DNA from: Gammaproteobacteria bacterium
Lineage (GTDB): Bacteria; Pseudomonadota; Gammaproteobacteria; UBA6429; Thiohalophilaceae
DNA: 64,000 nt
Reading direction: 5' to 3'
Assembly: GCA_024641475.1 (NCBI GenBank)
Contig: JAHECZ010000005.1
Span: forward strand, 29,808 to 93,807
Shown: one piece after another, positions 1 through 8,937 of the stretch
How the letters are laid out: every line of letters starts with the position of its first letter
Position numbering within the stretch: the stretch's first letter is position 1
Notes under the pieces: model-generated
Told to the model about the DNA's origin: nothing
What the model saw: only the letters and a program-made list of their open reading frames with translations
Database searches by the model: none
Translations under genes and position numbers: made by a program

Positions 1-897
1 CGTTTTATGTTCCATCCAATGCGATTGACGTTCGTTAAAGTCGAGCACCGCATCATACCCTTGTTGTTGCAATCGGTGTTGCCGAACCAGTGCATCAATT
101 AAAACAGGGAGCGCGCGCCCGGGTCTTACTGCCAGATTTATTTGACGAACGGCAATACTCTCAATGGTACGATAAGACTGTTCCGGTGCCAGACGGCGTG
201 GTGCCGGTATGGTTGTCTCCTGCTGGAGATGGATAATTAAATCCAGTTCATGTTGCGGCGTAATTGCGGCGCTGCCATACATGGCAAGGATATTTAATAG
301 TCCCAGAGATCGTACTTCCAGAAAATTGGCCAATACCGGGAAGCACAAGCCGGTCAGACCTTTGTCTGTCGAACGATAAAATACCGGGGCATCATCGGCA
401 ATTAATGCGTGACCTTGCTGGATCAGCTGCAATGCCAGCTCACTCTTGCCGCAACCGGGTGTACCGCTGAGTAACACGCCCATAGCGTGTATGCGCAGAA
501 ACACACCATGGACGTCCTGGGTCGCCGTCAGGGTTTCTGCCAGATGAAACGCCAACGTTTGCTGAATGTGCAATGCTGAACAGCTGCTATAGAGACAAGG
601 TACAGGCACGCTGATGAGCGGGGTAGTGGCAGTATCACTTATTATTATAAGGCGCGGGGCACTATGCGGGTTTTTTTCCCATAGTTGCAACGCAGCGGGC
701 AATGATTCCAGTTGGGCGGAATTAATTACGATGAGTTGTGGTGAATGTTCTGCATCCAGGGTTCCAATCCACGGACGCAATGGTTGTGTTGGACATAAAA
801 TTAATGCTGACGCAGCGGTGTGTTCTTCGAGCCACTGTAATTGCAAACTTTGCGCAAAGCGTGCCTGTAACTCACCAAGGGTAAGCTGGGCTCGCAT
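1..897 (-). CDS. hprK: HPr kinase/phosphorylase, C-terminus cut by window edge
   Basis: This gene is missing from the ORF track because it runs off the left edge; I translated it by hand and 299 residues are visible. Family knowledge: HprK/P phosphorylates and dephosphorylates the seryl site of HPr-type phosphocarriers. What shows it: 'DVHG' (about 128-131), a P-loop 'GTPGCGKSELAL' (about 145-156), 'ADDA' (167-170), the signature-like 'LEVRSLGLLNI' (about 193-203) and the later 'RPGR' loop (258-261). Canonical proteins have LEVRGLG and RPGRN, so two signature positions differ here. The ATG lies 2 nt after the ptsN stop, so translation is probably coupled. Its position behind rpoN-hpf-ptsN matches the nitrogen-PTS clusters of beta- and some gammaproteobacteria. 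Only about 10-20 residues should be missing. Confidence 0.9.
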   Translation of the reverse strand, partial: MRAQLTLGELQARFAQSLQLQWLEEHTAASALILCPTQPLRPWIGTLDAEHSPQLIVINSAQLESLPAALQLWEKNPHSAPRLIIISDTATTPLISVPVPCLYSSCSALHIQQTLAFHLAETLTATQDVHGVFLRIHAMGVLLSGTPGCGKSELALQLIQQGHALIADDAPVFYRSTDKGLTGLCFPVLANFLEVRSLGLLNILAMYGSAAITPQHELDLIIHLQQETTIPAPRRLAPEQSYRTIESIAVRQINLAVRPGRALPVLIDALVRQHRLQQQGYDAVLDFNERQSHWMEHKT

Positions 898-899
898 GC

Positions 900-1364
900 T
901 TAATGGGTTGTTTGCCAATCTACAAACAGTTGATGTAATGCCTGGGATGATTCGGCAGCCCGTAATTTTTCACGCATGGCGGGATCCCGAAATAATTGCG
1001 CCAGTTGCGCCAGGGTTTGCAGATGTTCTGCACTGGAGTCTTCCGGCACTAACAAAGCAAATAATAAGTCCACGGGTTGTTTGTCGTTAGCATCAAAATC
1101 AACGCCGGCATTCAATTTTATAAAGGCTCCCATTGGGCGCTGAAAATTTTTCAGACGCCCGTGGGGAATCGCGACACCATGTCCAACTCCGGTTGCACCA
1201 AGGCGTTCGCGTGCCAGTAGACTGGTAAAAACATCGGTGCCAGTGAGTGCAGCGGAGTCGCCCTGACTGATCAGGTTGCTCAGAAACTCCAGCGCGCGTT
1301 TCTTGCTCTGTGCATCAATATTACAAGCAATCCGCTCAGGCGAGATAAGTTCAGCGAGTTGCAT
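900..1364 (-). CDS. ptsN: Nitrogen-PTS EIIA component (EIIANtr)
   Basis: A 154-residue PTS EIIA type-2 domain protein, the usual length of PtsN. It accepts phosphate from NPr and, in its two states, regulates targets such as potassium transport and sensor kinases; it does not move sugar. The phosphorylated histidine is His68 in 'GVAIPHGRL', which is the family signature. It lies 18 nt after hpf and 2 nt before hprK on the same strand, so it belongs to the rpoN downstream operon. The neighbouring hprK suggests that PTS phosphorylation here is also controlled by a serine kinase/phosphorylase. The NPr and EINtr genes are not in the window. Confidence 0.95.
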   Translation of the reverse strand: MQLAELISPERIACNIDAQSKKRALEFLSNLISQGDSAALTGTDVFTSLLARERLGATGVGHGVAIPHGRLKNFQRPMGAFIKLNAGVDFDANDKQPVDLLFALLVPEDSSAEHLQTLAQLAQLFRDPAMREKLRAAESSQALHQLFVDWQTTH

Positions 1365-1382
1365 ATAAAATAAATCTCTAAA

Positions 1383-1706
1383 TCACGTAGGGTGCTTTTG
1401 CGAGCGACCTTCGCTGCGATGATGATCAGTGAGTTTTTCTTTATGCTTCTTGATTTGTCGGTCCAGCTTGTCCGCCAGCATATCAATGGCAGCATACATA
1501 TCTGCTTCGGTTGCATCAGCAAAGACATCTGCGCCGCTGATATGTACCGTAGCTTCCGCCTTGTGACGCAATTTCTCTACAGTCAGAACAACATGGACAT
1601 TGGTGACATGATCAAAATGGCGTTCCAATTTTTCAAATTTGCTTTGCACATAGGTCTGCAGAGCCGGGGTAATATCAATATGATGGCCGGTGATATCTAA
1701 TTGCAT
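1383..1706 (-). CDS. hpf: Ribosome hibernation promoting factor, short form
   Basis: A 107-residue protein of the HPF/YfiA (RaiA) family. It opens 'MQLDITGHHIDIT' and has the expected beta-alpha-beta-beta-beta-alpha pattern with a Lys/His-rich C-terminus ('KKHKEKLTDHH'). Family role: it binds the 30S decoding region in stationary phase and helps form inactive 100S ribosomes. The length fits the short HPF that works with a separate RMF, not the long form with a dimerisation domain. It follows rpoN by 35 nt, the standard order in gammaproteobacteria. Confidence 0.94.
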   Translation of the reverse strand: MQLDITGHHIDITPALQTYVQSKFEKLERHFDHVTNVHVVLTVEKLRHKAEATVHISGADVFADATEADMYAAIDMLADKLDRQIKKHKEKLTDHHRSEGRSQKHPT

Positions 1707-1741
1707 AGTGTTAAACTCCCATCGTTGTGTGTTGATTTTGG

Positions 1742-3223
1742 TTAGGCTAGCCGTTTACGTTCATTAGAAGGTGGAATTACCAGCGCCTCGCGGTATTTTG
1801 CCACGGTGCGGCGTGCGACATTGATACCTTGCTCCGAGAGGATGGATGCCAGCTTGCTGTCACTCAGGGGCTTGGACGGATTTTCCGCCGCCACCAGTTT
1901 TTTAATCAAGGCGCGAATTGCCGTCGCGGAACATTCGCCGCCGTCGTTGGTGGAGACATGGCTGGAGAAAAAATATTTCAGTTCGAAAATGCCGCGCGGG
2001 GTGTGCATATATTTTTTAGTGGTGACGCGTGAGATGGTGGACTCATGCATCCCGACCGCTTCGGCGACATCGTGTAATACCAGCGCTTTCATGGCTTCAT
2101 CACCATGATCGAAGAAGCCGCGCTGCTGATCGACAATACAGCGCGCCACTTTTAATAACGTTTCACTGCGGCTGGCCAGACTTTTAATAAACCAGCGCGC
2201 TTCCTGCAGGTGGTTCTTGATGTAATTGGTATCTGCACTGTTGTGAGCCTGTTTCATCATTTGTGCATAGTGAGGATTGATGCGTACCTTGGGTGCCGCC
2301 TCCGGATTTAGCTCTACGCGCCATTGATTACGTACCTTACGCACAATGACATCCGGGATGATGTATTCGGGCTTGGAGGCGGTAATCTGCCCGCCCGGAC
2401 GGGGGTTTAATGACTGTATCAGGTGTATTATCTGGCGGAGTTGATCCTCGTCAATCTTCATGCGGCGCTGTAATTGCGGGTAATCATGTTCGGCCAACAG
2501 GGCAAAATGCTGCTCAATCAGCTCTAGTGCCTGTTCACGCCATAGCGTTTCTGTCGGAAGCTGACGTAATTGCAGCAACAGGCTTTCGCGCAGATCGCGT
2601 GCAGCCACCCCGGGTGGGTCAAAATTCTGGATACGGTGCAAGACGGCGGTGATTTCATCGAGTTCAACATCCAGCTCTTCAGGCAGTGACAATTGAATTT
2701 CTTCCACGGCGACACTGAGATACCCGTCTTCATTAATGGAATCAATAATGGCTGTTGCGATCATTTGATCCGTTTCGCTAAAGGGGGTCAGTTCCATTTG
2801 CCAGCGTAAGTGATCTTGCAGGCTTTCTCCGGCCGTATCGGACACTTCGTATTCCCGATCATCGTCACTGCTGCCACTGCTGCTGGTGCTGCCCATCGGC
2901 TCATAACTGTCATCCCAGCTGTCGCTGGTATCGGGGAATTCCTCGGCCGCACTGCTCGATTCCTGGACTGATTCAGTCTCAGATTCAGTCGATGCTGAGG
3001 CGGGGCTTGTCTCCTGGCCGGCGGCGAGACCGCCTTCATGTGGTAAGGGCTCAAAACTGGTTTCGCTATCGTCAGCAATTTCCAGCAGTGGATTGGTCTC
3101 CAGCGCACTTTGAATTTCCTGCTGTAACTCCAATGTGGAGAGTTGCAACAGCTTGATTGCCTGTTGCAATTGCGGAGTCATGGTCAAATGTTGACCGAGG
3201 CGTAGTTGTAAGGCTTGTTTCAT
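1742..3223 (-). CDS. rpoN: RNA polymerase sigma-54 factor
   Basis: Sigma-54 directs RNA polymerase to -24/-12 promoters and needs AAA+ activators. Region I begins '[20 protein letters not shown]', followed by the Gln-rich activator-contact stretch. An acidic Ser/Glu/Asp-rich linker (roughly residues 50-120) follows, then the core-binding domain, the HTH, and the diagnostic RpoN box '[10 protein letters not shown]' close to the C-terminus. The track begins 10 codons earlier; I chose the internal ATG because nearly all RpoN proteins start MKQ-L-LRLGQ. That gives 493 residues. It lies 86 nt downstream of lptB, the usual gammaproteobacterial order. Confidence 0.96.
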   Translation of the reverse strand: MKQALQLRLGQHLTMTPQLQQAIKLLQLSTLELQQEIQSALETNPLLEIADDSETSFEPLPHEGGLAAGQETSPASASTESETESVQESSSAAEEFPDTSDSWDDSYEPMGSTSSSGSSDDDREYEVSDTAGESLQDHLRWQMELTPFSETDQMIATAIIDSINEDGYLSVAVEEIQLSLPEELDVELDEITAVLHRIQNFDPPGVAARDLRESLLLQLRQLPTETLWREQALELIEQHFALLAEHDYPQLQRRMKIDEDQLRQIIHLIQSLNPRPGGQITASKPEYIIPDVIVRKVRNQWRVELNPEAAPKVRINPHYAQMMKQAHNSADTNYIKNHLQEARWFIKSLASRSETLLKVARCIVDQQRGFFDHGDEAMKALVLHDVAEAVGMHESTISRVTTKKYMHTPRGIFELKYFFSSHVSTNDGGECSATAIRALIKKLVAAENPSKPLSDSKLASILSEQGINVARRTVAKYREALVIPPSNERKRLA

Positions 3224-3309
3224 GGGTTCCAGACAGTCTGGCCTGGCTATCATTATTGCCGACCGTAAGGGAATTCTAGCGTATTTAGTCCGGGCTGTAG
3301 AGGTTTATC

Positions 3310-4035
3310 TCAAAGGCTGAAATTCTCACCCAAATAGACCTGACGAACTTGCTTATCTGCCAGCAAGACACTGGGTTCGCCTTGGGCAATGACTTCCCCC
3401 GCGTTGATTATGTATCCCCGATCACAGATTTTGAGCGTTTCCCTTACGTTATGGTCGGTTATCAGGATGCCAATGCCGCGATTTTTCAGATGCTGAATAA
3501 TGCCCTGGATATCGAGTACGGAAATGGGGTCAACACCGGCAAAAGGCTCGTCAAGCAGGATGAACCGTGGTCGTGTCGCCAGGGCGCGGGCAATTTCGAC
3601 CCGGCGGCGTTCGCCACCGGAAAGACTCATGCCCAGGCTGTTCCTGACATGACCGATGTGCAGTTCTTCCAGCAATTCTTCCATGTCCTGTTCTTGCTGC
3701 AGGGGGCTTAATTCCTGACGGGTTTGCAGGATGGCCAGGATATTTTCTGCCACGGATAATTTGCGAAATACCGATGGTTCCTGGGGCAAATAACCGATTC
3801 CGAGCCGGGCCCGGGCATGCATGGGCAGCATGGTGATGTCGCGTTCATCGATGGCAATCGATCCCTGGTCCGAATTGATCAGTCCCACCACCATGTAAAA
3901 CGAGGTGGTTTTACCCGCACCGTTGGGTCCCAATAGCCCGACCACTTCACCGCTTTGAATGTGAAAAGAGACGTTTTTAACGACTGTGCGTTGTTTATAA
4001 CGTTTCGCCAGACCGTAGGCATTCAGGGTGTTCAT
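3310..4035 (-). CDS. lptB: LPS export ABC transporter ATPase LptB
   Basis: Cytoplasmic ATPase of LptB2FG, which extracts LPS from the inner membrane and drives it along the LptC-LptA-LptD bridge. The 241 residues match the family length. Visible motifs are Walker A 'GPNGAGKT' (36-43), signature 'LSGGE' (138-142), Walker B '[12 protein letters not shown]' (159-170) and the switch His in 'ITDHN'. Its ATG overlaps the lptA stop by 4 nt, indicating translational coupling. The permease genes lptF and lptG are not in the window, which is normal. Confidence 0.96.
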   Translation of the reverse strand: MNTLNAYGLAKRYKQRTVVKNVSFHIQSGEVVGLLGPNGAGKTTSFYMVVGLINSDQGSIAIDERDITMLPMHARARLGIGYLPQEPSVFRKLSVAENILAILQTRQELSPLQQEQDMEELLEELHIGHVRNSLGMSLSGGERRRVEIARALATRPRFILLDEPFAGVDPISVLDIQGIIQHLKNRGIGILITDHNVRETLKICDRGYIINAGEVIAQGEPSVLLADKQVRQVYLGENFSL

Positions 4036-4562
4036 GGCTTGGGTTTATCCACGGCTGGTTTACTGTCCTTTTTTTCATTGGGCTGAATAATTGCGTGCAC
4101 GCGCGAGTCGCTGCCGGGATCTTTGTGGGCTTTGACGACACTGTTGAGCGTGTCATATTCAATGTGATCGCCCTGAAATAAATTATTGCCCTGGGTAACC
4201 TGGGCATTGGTCTGCAACAATAGCCGTTCTTGCGCGGCGTAATATTCCATATATTCCGCCCGTGAGCGAACCAGATCATTTTGGTTATCCGGCAGCTGTT
4301 CGAGAATGGCAGGTTTGCCACGAATAACAATGACATCCAGCTTGCCGCCACGCATTTGCACGGATACTTCCTCGGCATCAATCTTCAGACTGCCTTGTTG
4401 CAGATGGACATTACCCTGATACAGACTGGTTGCCTGCTTTTCATTGATCTCGACGCGATCAGCTTGCAGGTGGATGGGCTGTTCGCGGTCAGTTTGCAAA
4501 GCCAGCACAGGGGAGGCGCAAAGGCATAAAGAGGCAAGCAAACAGGACTTAACGCGGTACAT
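4032..4562 (-). CDS. lptA: LPS transport periplasmic protein LptA
   Basis: Periplasmic bridge protein of the OstA/LptA beta-jellyroll family, which carries LPS from LptC to LptD. From the chosen start it is 176 residues with a signal peptide ending near 'CASPVLA'. The mature part begins '[18 protein letters not shown]', typical of LptA, and the tail is Lys/Asp/Pro-rich. The track begins 7 codons earlier. The internal ATG at 4562 is preferred because it has an AAGGGA-like ribosome site 6 nt upstream and gives a normal signal peptide. It overlaps lptC by 14 nt and lptB by 4 nt. Confidence 0.92.
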   Translation of the reverse strand: MYRVKSCLLASLCLCASPVLALQTDREQPIHLQADRVEINEKQATSLYQGNVHLQQGSLKIDAEEVSVQMRGGKLDVIVIRGKPAILEQLPDNQNDLVRSRAEYMEYYAAQERLLLQTNAQVTQGNNLFQGDHIEYDTLNSVVKAHKDPGSDSRVHAIIQPNEKKDSKPAVDKPKP

Positions 4563-5115
4563 AGATTCCCTTGGCATTGGCATCGAGCACCAGTGTGCCC
4601 TTGGTGAGATTCAAGTGCATACCGGTGGCTGAAATGGTACTGTTTTTTGCGAGGATGTCCACCATGACCTTGCTATCGGCAGTGCGCCGCGTCAAATCGA
4701 TCTGAATTTCCTGAGTTTGCAATTGCATCAACTCGTTTTTATCGGCGGGTTGATTGGCCAGTACCACACTACCTTGCAGCGTGAGCACATCACGATTGAG
4801 AAACACGATCCCGGTTTGAGCAGAAGCCTGCCAGGGCAGAGTCGAGTCTTTCAAAAATTGAATCTCCGGATATTGCATATGCACGGTGTCATCATCCGGA
4901 AAATGCTCGACCCGATTGGCCTTGAGTTTGTAATAGGGTTTGCCGGCCGGGTCGAATACCGTCGCATTAAAATCAGTGACGAAATAATCCGGGATGTGCT
5001 GCAACTCTGCCGGCACAAGCGGCCCACGAGTTTCCACCGTTTGTAACAACCAGCGCGTGAACAGGGCGATGGCCAGCACCACCAATAACATAACCAGATA
5101 ACGCCAGCGTGCCAT
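4549..5115 (-). CDS. lptC: LPS export protein LptC
   Basis: Bitopic inner-membrane protein that receives LPS from LptB2FG and passes it to LptA. It is 188 residues with one N-terminal transmembrane helix ('YLVMLLVVLAIALFTRWLL', about 6-24) and a periplasmic LptC jellyroll domain rich in short beta strands. It lies 6 nt downstream of kdsC and overlaps lptA. Placement in kdsD-kdsC-lptC-lptA-lptB is the standard gammaproteobacterial arrangement and makes the call firm despite low sequence conservation in this family. Confidence 0.93.
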   Translation of the reverse strand: MARWRYLVMLLVVLAIALFTRWLLQTVETRGPLVPAELQHIPDYFVTDFNATVFDPAGKPYYKLKANRVEHFPDDDTVHMQYPEIQFLKDSTLPWQASAQTGIVFLNRDVLTLQGSVVLANQPADKNELMQLQTQEIQIDLTRRTADSKVMVDILAKNSTISATGMHLNLTKGTLVLDANAKGIYVPR

Positions 5116-5121
5116 GGCCCG

Positions 5122-5643
5122 CTAGCTGAAAGAATGCAACTGTTTTTCCAAAGTACCCTGCGCTTGCATGATCAATTCACATACATCACGTGCAGCGCCC
5201 CGTCCGCCAGGGTGTTCGGTTATCCAATGCGCATGTTGTTTCACCAGGGGATGGGCATCGGCAACCGCAATGGCCAAACCGGCGCGGCGCAACACTGGTA
5301 GATCGATCACGTCATCACCGACATAGGCAGTTTGTTCGGGTTGCAGATTGAGTTTGCCGATTAAATCCAGGTAACCGCTCAGCTTGTCGAGCTTACCTTG
5401 ATAGACATGCTTGATATCGAGATTTGCCATGCGATGGTTAACGACCTGCGAATTGCGTGCAGTGATAATGGCAATTTCGACACCGGTGCGTTGTAACAAT
5501 TTCATTCCCAATCCATCGCGGGCGTAGAAGGCTTTGTATTCCATGCCATTGTCACCAAAGAACAGGCTGCCGTCGGTGAGTACACCGTCGACATCGAAGA
5601 CGACAAGTTTGATTTGGGCGGCTTTGGCGAGAATATCTTGCAT
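5122..5643 (-). CDS. kdsC: 3-deoxy-D-manno-octulosonate 8-phosphate phosphatase KdsC
   Basis: HAD-family phosphatase that removes phosphate from Kdo-8-phosphate, the last step before CMP-Kdo activation for the LPS inner core. The 173 residues are a capless HAD fold, as in tetrameric KdsC. Motif I is 'VFDVDGVLTDG' (about 15-25, nucleophile Asp), motif II lies around 'IITARNS', and motif III/IV is 'YVGDDVIDLPVL'. 'GGRGAARDVCELI' near the end is a KdsC hallmark. It lies 15 nt after kdsD, giving two sequential Kdo enzymes. Confidence 0.96.
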   Translation of the reverse strand: MQDILAKAAQIKLVVFDVDGVLTDGSLFFGDNGMEYKAFYARDGLGMKLLQRTGVEIAIITARNSQVVNHRMANLDIKHVYQGKLDKLSGYLDLIGKLNLQPEQTAYVGDDVIDLPVLRRAGLAIAVADAHPLVKQHAHWITEHPGGRGAARDVCELIMQAQGTLEKQLHSFS

Positions 5644-5658
5644 GGCTCAAGTGGGCAG

Positions 5659-6633
5659 TTAAATCACGCCGGATCGTAACAGATCATGCATATTAATGGC
5701 GCCTACCAGATTGTTATCGGCATCGATAACCGGCAAGGCATTCACGCGTTTGCTTTCCATCACTTGCAAGGCCTCGGCTGCCAGCTGTTCCGGTTGAATC
5801 GCTTTGCAGGGACTGGTCATGACACTGGCAATGTTAACCTGCTGAACATTGATCTGGCCGTGATCGAGGACGCGGCGCAAATCCCCATCGGTGAAGACCC
5901 CCAGTAATTTGCCATGTCTATCGACAATCGTTGTCATACCCAGGCCTTTGCCGGTCATTTCGACCAGGGCGGTGGCCAGAGTGGCATCGGCATAGACTTT
6001 GGGGATGGCTGTATCACGATGCATGATATCGGCAACATGTAATAGCAGGCGTTTACCCAGGCGACCACCGGGATGGGAGCGCGCAAAATCATCGGCGGTA
6101 AAACCGCGTGATTCCAGCAAAGCGACAGCCAATGCATCGCCCATCACGAGGGCAGCCGTGGTGCTTGACGTGGGTGCCAGCCCCAGTGGACAAGCTTCTT
6201 TGGCGACACTGACATCCAGATTGACATCGGCTGCGCGTGACAAGCGTGAGTTCGGATTACCGGTCATGCTAATGAGTGGCACGCCCAGACGTTTGATCAA
6301 CGGGACGATCGTGAGGATTTCATCGGTTTCACCGGAGTTGGACAGGGTGAGTACCACGTCTTTGGGCGTGATCATGCCCAGATCGCCATGACTGGCTTCG
6401 CCGGGGTGTACGAAAAACGCCGGGCTGCCGGTGCTGGCCAGGGTCGCCGCGATCTTGTTGGCAATGTGACCGGACTTGCCCATACCGACGACAACAATGC
6501 GCCCCTGGCAGTGCAGCATCAGTTCGCAGGCTTTAACAAAAGTCTGATCGATACGCGTCGTCAGTGCAGTGATTGCGCTGGATTCTGTCTCAATGACCGC
6601 TCTACCGAGCAAAATGACGTTGTGTGAATCCAT
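5659..6633 (-). CDS. kdsD: D-arabinose 5-phosphate isomerase
   Basis: Converts ribulose 5-phosphate to arabinose 5-phosphate, the precursor of Kdo. An N-terminal SIS sugar-isomerase domain ('VVGMGKSGH', 'LSNSGETDE') is followed by 'KEACPLGLAPTSSTT', and two CBS domains fill the C-terminal 120 residues. The track begins 14 codons earlier, which would overlap the upstream HMA gene by 38 nt. The internal ATG at 6633 lies 4 nt after that gene's stop and gives 324 residues, close to characterised KdsD. No strong ribosome site precedes either start, so coupling to the upstream gene is likely. Confidence 0.95.
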   Translation of the reverse strand: MDSHNVILLGRAVIETESSAITALTTRIDQTFVKACELMLHCQGRIVVVGMGKSGHIANKIAATLASTGSPAFFVHPGEASHGDLGMITPKDVVLTLSNSGETDEILTIVPLIKRLGVPLISMTGNPNSRLSRAADVNLDVSVAKEACPLGLAPTSSTTAALVMGDALAVALLESRGFTADDFARSHPGGRLGKRLLLHVADIMHRDTAIPKVYADATLATALVEMTGKGLGMTTIVDRHGKLLGVFTDGDLRRVLDHGQINVQQVNIASVMTSPCKAIQPEQLAAEALQVMESKRVNALPVIDADNNLVGAINMHDLLRSGVI

Positions 6634-6637
6634 AAAG

Positions 6638-6847
6638 TTAACTGCGGGGTTTTTCCGGATAACCGATCTCGGCAAGGTTTGCCGTCAATGCCGGGCGTGA
6701 CAGGGTAGTGCCGTTAACAGTGACCTGACCAGTCGCAATGTCGACAGCGATGCTGCTAACACCGGCAAGTGTTGCCAGGCTTTCCTGTATGCGTGTGACG
6801 CAGCCGCCGCATTTAATATTTTGCGCCAGGATTATTTCTTGTGACAT
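6638..6847 (-). CDS. Small heavy-metal-associated (HMA) domain protein
   Basis: A 69-residue stand-alone HMA ferredoxin-like domain. The metal-binding loop is 'NIKCGGCVTRIQ' with the CxxC cysteines near residues 13 and 16. The rest matches the family's beta-alpha-beta-beta-alpha-beta pattern ('VSSIAVDIATGQVTVNG'). Such proteins usually carry Cu(I) or similar soft metals between a transporter and target, but no copper ATPase is nearby. It lies between a CaCA exchanger (11 nt) and kdsD (4 nt) and is probably co-transcribed with both. Its metal and partner cannot be told from sequence. Confidence 0.88.
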   Translation of the reverse strand: MSQEIILAQNIKCGGCVTRIQESLATLAGVSSIAVDIATGQVTVNGTTLSRPALTANLAEIGYPEKPRS

Positions 6848-6858
6848 CGCAACCGTCC

Positions 6859-7836
6859 TTAACCATGTGCAACATTAAAATACAGTATCACCAGGTAGGC
6901 GATAAAACCACTCAATAATATGGCACCTTCGGCGCGCCGCAATCGGGCCGGACCACGGAAGCCGTATGCCAGTGCAAACAAGAGTATCGTCATGCCGATC
7001 ATATACGGGTAATCACGTTGCAATACCGCGTCTTCAATCACCAGCGGGGAGATGATGCCGGGAATACCCAATACCCCAAACAAATTGAAAATATTCGATC
7101 CAATGACATTGCCGATGGCGATGTCGGGTTCATGTTTGTGTGCACTCATGATCGAAGCGGCTAATTCGGGCAGGCTGGTGCCGATAGCCACAATCGTCAA
7201 TCCGATGATCAGATCACTGACACCAAACCATTGGGCGATGGCGACAGCACCGTAGACCAGCAAGCGCGAACTGACGATGAGCAACACCAAGCCGAGCACG
7301 ACCCACCATGCGGCCAGATTTCGCGATAATTTGGGCAATGTTGCGGCAAACTCGCTCGCCAGTGGTTCTGCTTTGGCGCGGCGTTTGCCGAGTTTGACTA
7401 GCCAGGTAAGTGTGATGAGCAGACCGGTTAGCAAGATGATGCCATCGCTGCGACTCAGAAATCCGTCGAGGAGTAAGGCCAGTGTCGCCAGCATGACGAG
7501 AAACAGAATCGGATATTCACCACGAATGATTTCTGAGCGGATATGCAGCGGTGTAATGATAGCGGTCGTACCCAGAACCAAACCGATATTGGCAATATTC
7601 GATCCCAAGGCGTTGCCAACTGCCAGACCAGCATTACCTTGCAAAGCGGCGACGGCTGAGACGACTAATTCAGGTGCGGACGTACCGAAACCCACAATCG
7701 TTAAGCCAATGATTAACGGTGACACGCCCAGATGCCGCGCCAGTGCCGCGGCGCCATCGACAAATCGATCCGCAGACCAAACCAATAAAATGAAACCGGC
7801 CAGCAGCGCGAGCGACGGTAAAAGCAGCGAGCTCAT
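6859..7836 (-). CDS. yrbG: Calcium/sodium antiporter of the CaCA family (YrbG-like)
   Basis: Inner-membrane cation exchanger of 325 residues with about ten transmembrane segments arranged as two inverted halves. The two alpha repeats that line the ion path are 'VGFGTSAPELVVSAVAAL' and 'VAIGTSLPELAASI'. Each half also has the 'GNALGSNIAN' / 'GNVIGSNIFN' motif typical of K+-dependent and bacterial CaCA exchangers. The stop of mlaA and this start share one base (TAATG), so translation is coupled. The gene is commonly found just upstream of kdsD in gammaproteobacteria; its physiological ion is uncertain. Confidence 0.93.
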   Translation of the reverse strand: MSSLLLPSLALLAGFILLVWSADRFVDGAAALARHLGVSPLIIGLTIVGFGTSAPELVVSAVAALQGNAGLAVGNALGSNIANIGLVLGTTAIITPLHIRSEIIRGEYPILFLVMLATLALLLDGFLSRSDGIILLTGLLITLTWLVKLGKRRAKAEPLASEFAATLPKLSRNLAAWWVVLGLVLLIVSSRLLVYGAVAIAQWFGVSDLIIGLTIVAIGTSLPELAASIMSAHKHEPDIAIGNVIGSNIFNLFGVLGIPGIISPLVIEDAVLQRDYPYMIGMTILLFALAYGFRGPARLRRAEGAILLSGFIAYLVILYFNVAHG

Positions 7837-8624
7837 TATTTCGTAGGTGCTCCGCCTTGCAGTTCTTTTTCGAGTTCGTCTTCCAGCTGGCGGTCTTCTT
7901 TGGTGGCCTGTGGAATTTTTTCAGCAGGCGGATTGCCATCATGGATCAGATTGGCGCGATACTGATAGTAAGCGTCACGCATAAAGACGTACGGATCAAT
8001 GCCGGATTTATCCATCGTGCGCGACGCTTCCAGATAACTGGCACGTTTATCAATCAGTCGCAGCAGAACAGCGCCATTGCGAGTGTTAATGTCATCGATA
8101 TACATCACTGGATCGGTTTTCCAGTCGACGGGGATGCTCGCGGTGTCGCGCAGTGTGCTTGGTCCGAGGAAAGGTAACACCATATAAGGTCCATCGCCCA
8201 CGCCCCAGGTGGCCAGTGTTTGGCCGAAATCTTCCTTGTGTTTGGGGAGATCCAATTCTGTGGCGACATCGAACAGACCGTAGACGCCGATGATGGAATT
8301 GACAATCAAACGGGCAAAATCCTGTACCGCCTGGGCAAATTTGAATTGCAAAATATCATTGATGATCACGGCCACATCATCAAGATTGCTGAAAAAATTG
8401 GCGGTGCCACGTTGTAACGCAACCGGCACATAATCTTTATAAGCCTGGGCCACCGGACGGCCTACCGCACGATCCACGGTATCATTAAAGTTATATATCG
8501 AACGGTTGACGGATTCCCATGGATCCCGTGTATCCGGCGAGGTGGCCGTAGCGCAGGCGGCACTGAGGATCGCGATGCCAAGTAACAAGCCGAAGTTGTG
8601 AAATATCCGTATGTGATTATGCAT
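7836..8624 (-). CDS. mlaA: Outer-membrane lipoprotein MlaA (VacJ)
   Basis: Outer-membrane member of the Mla pathway, which removes misplaced phospholipids from the outer leaflet. The 262-residue precursor has a lipobox 'LSAAC' with Cys24. The MlaA domain is recognisable from 'DPWESVNRSIYNFND' through 'GLFDVATELDLPKHKEDFGQT' and 'GPYMVLPFLGPST'. The C-terminal 30 residues are a charged tail. It is encoded apart from, and divergently to, mlaFEDB, separated by a short promoter region and one small gene. In E. coli mlaA is at a remote locus, so this proximity is informative. Confidence 0.95.
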   Translation of the reverse strand: MHNHIRIFHNFGLLLGIAILSAACATATSPDTRDPWESVNRSIYNFNDTVDRAVGRPVAQAYKDYVPVALQRGTANFFSNLDDVAVIINDILQFKFAQAVQDFARLIVNSIIGVYGLFDVATELDLPKHKEDFGQTLATWGVGDGPYMVLPFLGPSTLRDTASIPVDWKTDPVMYIDDINTRNGAVLLRLIDKRASYLEASRTMDKSGIDPYVFMRDAYYQYRANLIHDGNPPAEKIPQATKEDRQLEDELEKELQGGAPTK

Positions 8625-8626
8625 TC

Positions 8627-8812
8627 CTAGATCGCTTCTGTTTTGGTGGCACCACAGCGTGCACAGGTATAAACCGTGAGTAGTTTACCTTGTTTTACGT
8701 CGAAACGACGCGACTTCTCCACGAGCCATTTATGAAAACCACGCTGACATAAGGCACGTCCCTGGAATTTTTCCGAGAGTTTGGGTTTCTTGAATGGTAG
8801 TACGTCACCCAT
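8627..8812 (-). CDS. Small conserved-looking zinc-ribbon-like protein
   Basis: A 61-residue protein, first gene of the leftward run, with an AGGTAA ribosome site 6 nt before its ATG and its stop 2 nt before mlaA. It has 'LCQRGFHKW' (Cys22, His27) and 'YTCARCG' (Cys50, Cys53), which could form one zinc site. The N-terminus is basic ('LPFKKPKLSEKF'). I do not recognise a characterised family. The good ribosome site, tight junction and Cys pattern argue that it is real. Function unknown; nucleic-acid binding is only a guess. Confidence 0.72.
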   Translation of the reverse strand: MGDVLPFKKPKLSEKFQGRALCQRGFHKWLVEKSRRFDVKQGKLLTVYTCARCGATKTEAI

Positions 8813-8905
8813 AGATTACCTGCTGTTTAAATACGTCATCTCGTTAGTTAAGTCGCGATTCAGGTTAACACCCTAGAGTGTCAAATCATTACGCATTCCG
8901 GTTAG

Positions 8906-8911
8906 TATAAT
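8906..8911 (+). promoter_or_regulatory. Likely -10 element for the DUF72-mla transcript
   Basis: A perfect TATAAT lies 26 nt before the ATG at 8938, in the 125-nt space between two divergent genes. No good -35 is seen at 16-18 nt spacing (the closest, TGTCAA, is about 21 nt away), so an activator may be needed or the element may be fortuitous. Confidence 0.4.
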
Positions 8912-8937
8912 CCATGACAGGGTAAGTATCGAACGAG

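Noticed and set aside
614-1090. 158-residue plus-strand ORF
   Set aside because: It is antisense to hprK and ptsN, which have clear family motifs; Cys-rich low-likelihood composition.
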